This document shows positions 7,616-13,691 of a stretch of DNA of 40,089 nucleotides, in pieces. Below the pieces are notes generated by a model. It was given only the letters and a program-made list of their open reading frames with translations, did not search any database and had not been told where the DNA came from. The translations under genes were made by a program, and so were the position numbers. This DNA comes from a virus, in IMG/VR virus record IMGVR_UViG_3300021962_000008, positions 1 through 40,089 of that record. The stretch is one strand, 5' to 3'. Position 1 is the first letter of the stretch; every line of letters starts with the position of its first letter.

Positions 7616-7848
7616 GTAATGACAAAAGCGACAAGCTGCTCAACCAATCGACGGGGAATATCGCCGCGCAGGTAAGCAGTTGCGGCAGACGTTAGTCGGT
7701 GATAGTCAGCAACGGTAAGTCCATTGTCGCAATTCAACACAAGCGCCCGGCTACGAATGAGTTCTGCACGCGACATGCCAGCCACTGCCGCCTGCTGGTC
7801 GAGCGCCACCAGGTCAGCCTCATCAAACCGGACTTTAATTTCACGCAT
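7564..7848 (-). CDS. Ribbon-helix-helix DNA-binding protein (MobC/CopG-like)
   Basis: The ATG at 7848 gives 94 residues. MREIKVRFDEADLVALDQQA then GMSRAELIRSRAL is a ribbon-helix-helix fold: a beta strand (EIKVRF), helix A, a turn (GMS) and helix B. A second helical part (LTVADYHRLTSAATAYLRG, then RRLVEQLVAFVI) resembles the tail of plasmid mobilisation-type RHH proteins. The last 17 residues overlap the next gene. Its upstream region is the GGACGCAA repeat array, so it may bind these repeats as an autoregulator or origin factor; the PrimPol-helicase is the other candidate ligand. Confidence 0.75.
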   Translation of the reverse strand: MREIKVRFDEADLVALDQQAAVAGMSRAELIRSRALVLNCDNGLTVADYHRLTSAATAYLRGDIPRRLVEQLVAFVITWIPSSSQPNSNPSSID

Positions 7849-7865
7849 TTGGTTGCTAGAGGGGG

Positions 7866-7957
7866 TCGGACGCAAAATCCTAGTCCCTGACTGGGTTCGG
7901 ACGCAAGTGAGCTGTTGTCGGACGCAAAAAACCTAGTCGTAGCAAGGGAGGACGCAA
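7866..7957 (+). repeat. Iteron array, left cluster (TCGGACGCAA)
   Basis: Copies start at 7866, 7897 and 7918, with a variant (GAGGACGCAA) at 7948. The spacings are 31, 21 and 30 bp, close to three, two and three helical turns, so all copies face the same side of the DNA. Two copies extend into a longer repeat, GGACGCAAAAtCCTAGTC (7868) and GGACGCAAAAAACCTAGTC (7920). Read leftward, TTGCGT can act as a -35 with TAGGAT or TAGGTT about 16-18 bp downstream. Confidence 0.85.
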
Positions 7958-7960
7958 AAT

Positions 7961-8052
7961 CGGCATTTTTCCTTATCCCCCCCTATTAATCCACAATGTT
8001 CACCTTGTTACATTTCCTCTCTTTTTTTCTTTTATTGATTTTTTACCCCTAT
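7961..8052. other. AT-rich core between iteron arrays
   Basis: This stretch is rich in A and T with strong strand asymmetry: long pyrimidine runs on the + strand (TTTCCTCTCTTTTTTTCTTT around 8014-8034) and TTATTGATTTTTTACC near 8033-8047. It has no open frame and no repeat copy. It is a candidate DNA-unwinding element. Confidence 0.55.
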
Positions 8053-8148
8053 TAGCGTCCGAAAGGGTAAAAAGAAAGATAGGGACAGGGTTTTTGCGTC
8101 CGAAATTTGCGTCCGACTTGCGTCCGATCGGACGCTAGTTGCGTCCGA
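8053..8148 (-). repeat. Iteron array, right cluster (TTGCGTCCGA)
   Basis: Written on the + strand, TTGCGTCCGA occurs at 8094, 8107, 8118 and 8139. There is a variant TAGCGTCCGA at 8053 and an inverted variant TCGGACGCTA at 8128-8137. The last five copies step by 13, 11, 10 and 11 bp, about one helical turn each. The pair at 8118/8128 makes a perfect palindromic centre (CGTCCGATCGGACG). This is tighter packing than in the left cluster. Confidence 0.88.
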
Positions 8149-8150
8149 CA

Positions 8151-10529
8151 TCATGTCCATGGATCCAACTTGAGACCCATGATGAGACGCTCACGGGACT
8201 TGCCAGAGCCGCGTTCGGACGCAAGTTTCGGGAAGATCTGGCGCAGTGCAGGGACCAGAAGCCGCCTTGCCTTGACCGTTCGATCGCCTGGAGGATCAAC
8301 TAACCAGCGATCATTTTTGTCCAGATAGCCTTCTTCTCGATACCAAGATTGCAAAGCGTCGTAGACACGCCCAACACTCACTTGTGATCCTGGCTCAAAG
8401 GTAAGGCCAACAGCATCGCAGAACTCCCATAGGTGACAACTAGCGCGCCTGACATCTTCCATTGCCTGCCTGCCTGAGCTGTAATCGATACCATCACCAA
8501 CGGCAAGCATCAAGCCTTCTAGCAGCCAATTAAGAAATGCAGGACAAATCATTTGCTGAATAAAGGCAGGATCATCCTTTAATCTTGGATCGGCTTGTAT
8601 GTGGTTGGATTCAGTTGGTGTCGCCATAAATGTCTTGCGAAACTTAAAAACATGAAAACGAGTTTCGATGGCAACCTGATCACCAGCCAGCGATGGGTCT
8701 TTGTTTAGGTTGAAGACAAACAAAGCAGATGGCACGAACTGGGATTCCTGAACGCCCTTCAATTCGTAGCTCAATTCCTCACCGCTGATTGCAGCTTTAA
8801 GCGACTGCAAATTGTCAATATGGACAAACTGACTGTTTTCGCTACTCCAGTTAACGGAGGCGCCACGAAGCGGCGCGATAGGGAATTTGCGGCCTGTGTC
8901 GTATTGACGGAAATCGGCCAATGTGCAGGACGTGAAATTACGGCTGCCGAGCGTGTCGCGTAATGCAGTGCGGATGGTGTCCTTGCCGTTGCTGCCCTCA
9001 CCGATCATGAGGACTGCGCGTGGCCTACCGCGTGTGGCGCGGTATTTGGCTAGATCAAGCCCGCTGCCGAGAATGCGCTGCAAGGTGTCGCGGTCGCCAG
9101 GCTCGACTGCCTCTAGCAGGCGCCAAAGGTGTTGCGGGTTGGCTTCGGGGTCGTAGTCGTAGGCCGTGACATAGGTAAAAGCGCGGTCGGGGTGATGCGG
9201 CTCGAATATCACCTGCACCTTGCGGTGATCCCATGACCAGCTGACTACGCCATTACGGCAGTTGATCGCGGTGTGCGGGTTGACCTCAACCGGTGGCAGC
9301 AGACGCCGCATCCATGCCAGGGCTTCATCCACATATTTCGGCCGCTTCCATGGGTGCTCTGGTGTGCCGCTGTTGCTGTTGATCACGTACACCATCGACA
9401 GGAATGCTGCGATCTGCGGCGTCAGTTCCTCATCGGGGCATGGCTTGTAGTGCTTGCCGTCCCAGCAATGCAGGATGCCGTCAACGCAGATCCACCGCTG
9501 CTCGGGGTAATGGAACACATGCCGAACAACCAGATCTAGGTATTCGGTGCCGGTTTTGCTGTAGAGCTGCAGGTTGACTGCTTCGTCTGGGTCTGCAGCA
9601 GCGGTCGGCCGACGCGATGGCAGCGTGGCAAGTGCTGGCGAGCGGTATCCGTGATGCCTTGCCCAGTACCAGAACGTGCCTGGATTGATCTGATCGCCGC
9701 CGGACAGCGCCACCTGCCGCACATTCCATCCGCTAACGCCTGATGGGCTGTGCGCTTCCATCAGCGCAATGGCCTGATCGTCACCGACGATGGCTTTTAG
9801 CGACCACAGAATATTGCGGTATTTCTCGTAGGTATTGCCGCCTGGTTCGCGTGGCGGGATGCATGCCAGCGCTTCGCGGATGTCTTCAGGGCTGGCGGGG
9901 TCGTAGGACTCGCGGCGTGCTTTGGCTTGATGGACATAGAAATCTTCTTCTGGAAGGCAGGCTTCAATGTCTGATACGGCATAACGCTTGCCGGTAAACC
10001 CGACAATGCTGCACATGTCACCTAGCTGGCCATCAGCACCGGCGTGGTAGGTGCCGGGCAGCCGCATGACACGGGCAAGGTTTTTGGTTGTGCGATCTGC
10101 GTCGGCGTAGTCCAGCAGCCGCGACTGAAGTAGTTTCCAATGCTCAGTGGTGATCGCGTCCGATAGCACCCAGTAGTTGTGGATCGACTTGCCGCCGGTT
10201 GATACCTGCATCGTCGGCTCTGGCAGCCCAAGCTCTTGCCATGCGGTCAGTTGCCATTCGACGGGGCGGTTGTCCCATTCGCAAAAGAACGCACGGCATG
10301 TGGCGATCTCAGCGTCTTTGTCGCCGCCGTCATTGATGACGACATAAACGCCGCGGCCTTCGTGCTGCCACTGGTTGATCAGGATGCGCGAGAACCCGCC
10401 CTTGCGGCCTGCGTCGCTGGCCTTTGATGGGTGCTCTTTATGGAGAAAAGCACGCAGGCGCACGCCACCAGCGGGCTTACCAAGCGCATCAACAAACCGC
10501 TTGGCCTCGGTGAAATCAATCGCCTTCAT
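8151..10529 (-). CDS. PrimPol-type primase / SF3 (D5-like) helicase
   Basis: This 792-residue replication initiator/primase-helicase has an N-terminal AEP-type primase-polymerase domain: acidic FFCEWDN (81-87), STGGKSIHNYW (110-120) and RVMRLPGTYH (153-162). A PriCT-2-like linker spans about 214-294 (PEDIREALACIPP to GTFWYWARHHG). The C-terminal helicase has Walker A GEGSNGKDT (510-518), a Walker B-like strand ending in NWSSEN (560-565), and an arginine-finger region ETRFHVFKF (622-630), as in P4/D5 helicases. It stops right at the iteron region and carries one iteron copy in its last codons. Its start overlaps the small regulator gene by 4 nt. With no phage polymerase visible, it is the core replication protein. 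Confidence 0.92.
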   Translation of the reverse strand: MKAIDFTEAKRFVDALGKPAGGVRLRAFLHKEHPSKASDAGRKGGFSRILINQWQHEGRGVYVVINDGGDKDAEIATCRAFFCEWDNRPVEWQLTAWQELGLPEPTMQVSTGGKSIHNYWVLSDAITTEHWKLLQSRLLDYADADRTTKNLARVMRLPGTYHAGADGQLGDMCSIVGFTGKRYAVSDIEACLPEEDFYVHQAKARRESYDPASPEDIREALACIPPREPGGNTYEKYRNILWSLKAIVGDDQAIALMEAHSPSGVSGWNVRQVALSGGDQINPGTFWYWARHHGYRSPALATLPSRRPTAAADPDEAVNLQLYSKTGTEYLDLVVRHVFHYPEQRWICVDGILHCWDGKHYKPCPDEELTPQIAAFLSMVYVINSNSGTPEHPWKRPKYVDEALAWMRRLLPPVEVNPHTAINCRNGVVSWSWDHRKVQVIFEPHHPDRAFTYVTAYDYDPEANPQHLWRLLEAVEPGDRDTLQRILGSGLDLAKYRATRGRPRAVLMIGEGSNGKDTIRTALRDTLGSRNFTSCTLADFRQYDTGRKFPIAPLRGASVNWSSENSQFVHIDNLQSLKAAISGEELSYELKGVQESQFVPSALFVFNLNKDPSLAGDQVAIETRFHVFKFRKTFMATPTESNHIQADPRLKDDPAFIQQMICPAFLNWLLEGLMLAVGDGIDYSSGRQAMEDVRRASCHLWEFCDAVGLTFEPGSQVSVGRVYDALQSWYREEGYLDKNDRWLVDPPGDRTVKARRLLVPALRQIFPKLASERGSGKSRERLIMGLKLDPWT

Positions 10530-10702
10530 GCCTGATCCCTGTTGCCGGTAGCAGGCAGGATGCCGTCACGATGCAGGCGCAGTGCCTGCTCAAGCAGCAG
10601 CCTGATGGCAGTGGCGCGGTTCATGCGGTCACCACGCCAGGAATCGAGACCCTGCAGCAGTTCTGGGCTGAGCCGTATATGGGTTGGATGGCTTAGGCGC
10701 AC
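10526..10702 (-). CDS. Small ribbon-helix-helix regulator
   Basis: This is a short gene with a GTG start at 10702 (58 residues); an in-frame TAG lies about 18 codons upstream. The protein reads THIRLSPELLQGLDSW, then RMNRATAIRLLLEQALRLHR, a strand-helix-turn-helix pattern of RHH regulators. Its stop overlaps the PrimPol-helicase ATG as ATGA, so the two are probably co-translated. It is the first gene of the leftward transcript and sits beside a 65-bp divergent promoter region, so it is well placed to regulate both directions. It has no ATG start. Confidence 0.65.
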   Translation of the reverse strand: MRLSHPTHIRLSPELLQGLDSWRGDRMNRATAIRLLLEQALRLHRDGILPATGNRDQA

Positions 10703-10719
10703 TTCAATCAGCGAGAGGC

Positions 10720-10748
10720 TTGCGCAGTGTAGCCACCGCTGCTACGGT
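10720..10748 (+). promoter_or_regulatory. Putative rightward promoter of the replication/recombination block
   Basis: TTGCGC (10720-10725) and TACGGT (10743-10748) are 17 bp apart, giving a start near 10755 and a leader of about 15 nt before the ATG at 10769. The match to consensus is moderate. It overlaps a leftward promoter, so the two could be mutually exclusive. Confidence 0.4.
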
Positions 10749-10753
10749 TGCAA
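10726..10753 (-). promoter_or_regulatory. Putative leftward promoter of the regulator/PrimPol transcript
   Basis: Reading leftward, TTGCAA (10753-10748) and TACACT (10731-10726) are 16 bp apart, with a start near 10719, 17 nt before the GTG at 10702. The overlap with the rightward promoter implies competition for RNA polymerase. Confidence 0.4.
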
Positions 10754-10768
10754 GGCCATCACCGGCCT

Positions 10769-13027
10769 ATGACCTACCAAGACTTCTTAAAAACAAAATC
10801 AACCGCTGCGCCTGTTGCTGGCTTTGATCCACAGGCATTCACGGCGCCGTTGTTCCCGTTTCAGCGGGACATCGTGACCATGGCTTGCCGTGTTGGCAAG
10901 TTCTGCATCTGGGCTGATTGCGGTATGGGCAAGACCGCCATGCAGCTTGAGTGGGCGCATCAGGTGCATCTGCACACTGGGGGCAATGTGCTGGTGTTGG
11001 CTCCGCTGGCTGTGGCGCATCAGACCGTGCGCGAGGGTGGCAAGTTCGGCATCCCGTGCGCATTTGCTGCCACGCAGGCTGAGGTCAAGCCCGGCATCAC
11101 GATCACCAACTATGAAAAGCTGGCGCACTTTGACACCAGCAGCTTTGACGGTGTGGTACTGGATGAAAGCAGCATCCTCAAGGCATACACCGGCAAGATC
11201 CGCAACCAGATCGTTGAGTCATTCAGCCTGACGCCATACCGCTTGGCTTGCTCAGCCACACCAGCGCCCAATGACCACATGGAGCTGGGCAACCATGCTG
11301 AGTTCATTGGCGTCATGACCCGCACGGAGATGCTGGCCATGTTCTTTGTGCATGACGGCGGCGATACGGCTAAGTGGCGGCTCAAGGGTCATGCGCGCAG
11401 CAAGTTCTGGGAATGGGTTTGCAGCTGGGCGGTGACCATTCGCAAGCCGTCCGACCTTGGTTACGAGGATGGCAGCTTCATCCTGCCCGAACTGCGCATC
11501 CAGGACTGCACTGTTGAGACGCCGCGTGATGCGATCACCGACGATGCTGGCCAGATGGCTTTATTTGCCATGGAAGCCCGCACATTGAGCGATCAGCGGC
11601 AGGTGCGCAAGGCCAGTTTGCAACTGCGGGTTGATGCAGCAGCGCGGCTAGCTAATGGCAACACCGAGCAGTGGCTTGTGTGGTGCGATCTCAACGATGA
11701 GTCAAAGGCTCTGACCGCTGCCATTGATGGCGCGGTTGAGGTGTGCGGCAGTGACAGCGACGACCACAAACGGCAAGCGGCCATTGACTTTCAAGATGGC
11801 AAGATCCGCGTGCTGGTCAGTAAACCCAGCATTTTTGGATTTGGCCTCAACTTTCAGGGTTGCCACAATGTCGCCTTTGTCGGCCTGTCACACAGCTATG
11901 AGGCGTTCTATCAGGCCATCCGCAGGTGTTGGCGATTTGGTCAGCAGCAGCCTGTCAATGCTCACATCATTTATGACGTGGCCGAAGGGCGTGTGATCGA
12001 CAACATCCGCCGCAAGGAGGCGGACAGCATCCAAATGGCTGAATCAATGGTTCAAATCATGAAACAAACCACCATGGAACATCTCAAGAAGATTCAAAAG
12101 CAAGTGGCGCCGCATGTCACTGAGCACAAGTCCGGCGACGGGTGGGACATGTACATGGGCGATTGCGTTGAGAGCATCAAGAAGCTGGATGATAACTCCA
12201 TCCACTACAGCATCTTCAGCCCGCCATTTGCGTCGCTTTATACCTACTCCAATAGCGACCGCGACATGGGCAATAGCCGCACTGAGCAGGAGTTCTTTGA
12301 TCACTTCTCGTTCTTGGCTACTGAGCTGCACCGGGTGATGATGCCAGGTCGGCTGATCAGTTTCCACTGCATGAACCTGCCGAGCAGCAAAGAGCGCGAT
12401 GGATTCATCGGCGTCAAGGACTTTCGCGGCGACATGCTGCGCATCTTCCAGGCTGCTGGTTTCGTATTTCACAGCGAGGTATGCATCTGGAAGGATCCGG
12501 TGACCGCGATGCAGCGCACCAAGGCGATCGGATTGTTGCATAAGCAGGTGCGTAAGGATTCGGCGCTTAGCCGTCAGGGCATCCCCGACTATCTGGTGAC
12601 TGTGCGCAAGCTGGGCGATAACCCGGAGCCGGTGGCTGGTCCGTTCACTGAGTTTGCAGGTGAGAATCCACCGCCGAAGACCAAGGATCCGATCAAAGAT
12701 TCGATCAACATCTGGCAGCGGTATGCCAGCCCGGTGTGGATGGATATCAACCCATCCGACACGCTGCAGTACCGAAGCGCACGCGCCAATGAGGACGAGC
12801 GGCACATCTGCCCGCTGCAATTAGAGGTGATCCGCCGCGGCCTGCAGCTGTGGAGCAATCCAGGTGATGTGGTGCTGTCACCATTTGCGGGCATCGGATC
12901 AGAGGGTTACTGCAGCATCCAAGCAGGACGCCGCTTTGTCGGCTTTGAGCTGAAGCCTTCATATTTCAACTGCGCAGTCAAGAACCTCGCATCCGTGGCC
13001 AGCAATAAGCAGGGAGAGCTTGTGTGA
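10769..13027 (+). CDS. SNF2-like helicase fused to a DNA methyltransferase
   Basis: The ATG at 10769 gives 752 residues; an upstream TTG at 10748 is less likely. Residues 1-430 form an SF2/SNF2-type translocase: Walker A GMGKT (52-56), a DExx variant LDESS (131-135), SAT (162-164) and motif VI QAIRRCWRFGQ (382-392). Residues 455-752 form a class beta amino-methyltransferase: GDCVESIKKL, catalytic motif IV SPPF (484-487), and a C-terminal motif I SPFAGIGSEG (704-713), followed by GFELKPSYF. No nuclease domain is visible, so it is not a complete restriction enzyme. It may modify phage DNA against host restriction, with the translocase moving along DNA. It is the first gene of the rightward block. 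Confidence 0.9.
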   Translation: MTYQDFLKTKSTAAPVAGFDPQAFTAPLFPFQRDIVTMACRVGKFCIWADCGMGKTAMQLEWAHQVHLHTGGNVLVLAPLAVAHQTVREGGKFGIPCAFAATQAEVKPGITITNYEKLAHFDTSSFDGVVLDESSILKAYTGKIRNQIVESFSLTPYRLACSATPAPNDHMELGNHAEFIGVMTRTEMLAMFFVHDGGDTAKWRLKGHARSKFWEWVCSWAVTIRKPSDLGYEDGSFILPELRIQDCTVETPRDAITDDAGQMALFAMEARTLSDQRQVRKASLQLRVDAAARLANGNTEQWLVWCDLNDESKALTAAIDGAVEVCGSDSDDHKRQAAIDFQDGKIRVLVSKPSIFGFGLNFQGCHNVAFVGLSHSYEAFYQAIRRCWRFGQQQPVNAHIIYDVAEGRVIDNIRRKEADSIQMAESMVQIMKQTTMEHLKKIQKQVAPHVTEHKSGDGWDMYMGDCVESIKKLDDNSIHYSIFSPPFASLYTYSNSDRDMGNSRTEQEFFDHFSFLATELHRVMMPGRLISFHCMNLPSSKERDGFIGVKDFRGDMLRIFQAAGFVFHSEVCIWKDPVTAMQRTKAIGLLHKQVRKDSALSRQGIPDYLVTVRKLGDNPEPVAGPFTEFAGENPPPKTKDPIKDSINIWQRYASPVWMDINPSDTLQYRSARANEDERHICPLQLEVIRRGLQLWSNPGDVVLSPFAGIGSEGYCSIQAGRRFVGFELKPSYFNCAVKNLASVASNKQGELV

Positions 13028-13137
13028 TGAACCTCCGCCCCTACCAACAACAACTCATCACCGACATCCGCCTGCAGTACCAGCTAGGGCATAAATCAGT
13101 CCTAGCTGTGCTGCCCACTGGCGGGGGCACATGCTAA
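13027..13137 (+). pseudogene. Truncated first copy of the downstream helicase N-terminus
   Basis: The ATG at 13027, overlapping the preceding stop, opens a 36-codon frame ending at TAA 13135-13137. Residues 1-34 match residues 6-39 of the helicase at 13667 (by hand, 23 of 34 identical), including LRxYQQQL, DIR, QYQLG and VLAV-PTG. The match ends inside the Walker A motif (PTGGG here, PTGSGKT in the intact gene). This is the original 5' end of the helicase gene, cut off by insertion of the HNH gene that begins at 13131. Confidence 0.88.
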
Positions 13138-13691
13138 AATCTTGCCTATCCTCCGCCTGTAAGACCTTGCCGCAGCAATGCTCTATTGATGGATGTGACA
13201 AGCCGCGCAGTTCTCATGGAATGTGCGGAATGCACGCTCAACGCGTGCGCCGCTACGGTGACCCGCATTACATCACGCCAGAGCAAAAGCGCCGAGCCAA
13301 TAACCGTGCAGCACAGCTTGCACGGTTTGATGTCATCAAGGAAACGACTTACCGCAAGCGACATGGGAGGCACGAGCATCGCGTTGTGGCCGAGCAGATA
13401 CTTGGCCGACCGCTTCAACGCGGTGAAATTGTGCATCACATTGATGGCGACAAGCACAACAACGATCCCAGTAACCTGCAGGTCATGACGCAAAATGACC
13501 ACGCCCGCGAGCATTTTGCGCCACAAGCTCAACCCATCGAGTGGAATGGCAAATCTCTATTTCCACGCGAATGGGCTGAAGAGCTTGGCATGAGTTATTC
13601 CAATTTTTACCAGCGCTACACAAAAGGCTGGTCTATGGAGCGCATTGCAAGCACGCCAGTAAGAAAATGGATCAGAAAACAATCCAGCTAA
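13131..13691 (+). CDS. HNH homing endonuclease inserted in the helicase gene
   Basis: This 186-residue protein has a possible N-terminal zinc site (C17, C22, C32, H35). The HNH core is at residues 81-128: HEHRVVAEQILGRPLQRGEI, then VHHIDGDKHNNDPSNLQVM, with H102/H103, D105, the Asn pair and H124/H128. The C-terminal segment (REWAEELGMSYSNFYQRY, then KGWSMERIASTPV) is the DNA-binding repeat seen in many phage HNH proteins. The ATG at 13131 overlaps the stop of the truncated helicase fragment, and its own end overlaps the intact helicase start by 25 nt. It looks like a free-standing homing endonuclease, not an intron ORF, as no intron-sized RNA flanks it. Confidence 0.9.
   Translation: MLKSCLSSACKTLPQQCSIDGCDKPRSSHGMCGMHAQRVRRYGDPHYITPEQKRRANNRAAQLARFDVIKETTYRKRHGRHEHRVVAEQILGRPLQRGEIVHHIDGDKHNNDPSNLQVMTQNDHAREHFAPQAQPIEWNGKSLFPREWAEELGMSYSNFYQRYTKGWSMERIASTPVRKWIRKQSS

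Larger units (their letters stand above)
7849..8150. other. Noncoding region, candidate replication origin
   Basis: About 300 bp without a credible gene separates the PrimPol-helicase stop (8151) from the regulator start (7848). It holds two arrays of a 10-bp repeat, TCGGACGCAA or its complement, in opposite overall orientation around an AT-rich core of about 90 bp. An extra copy lies at 8215-8224 inside the 3' end of the PrimPol-helicase gene. Iterons plus an AT-rich unwinding region beside a primase-helicase gene is the arrangement known from phage P4, whose alpha protein binds iterons at ori and crr. Control of the regulator gene is the main alternative, and both could be true. Confidence 0.65.

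Noticed and set aside
7849-8150. CRISPR array, because of regularly spaced repeats
   Set aside because: Repeats are only 10 bp, spacings are 10-31 bp and orientations are mixed; this fits iterons, not CRISPR.
12044-12820. 258-codon leftward frame opposite the methyltransferase
   Set aside because: It lies entirely antisense to a gene with clear motifs and has the look of a codon-bias shadow.
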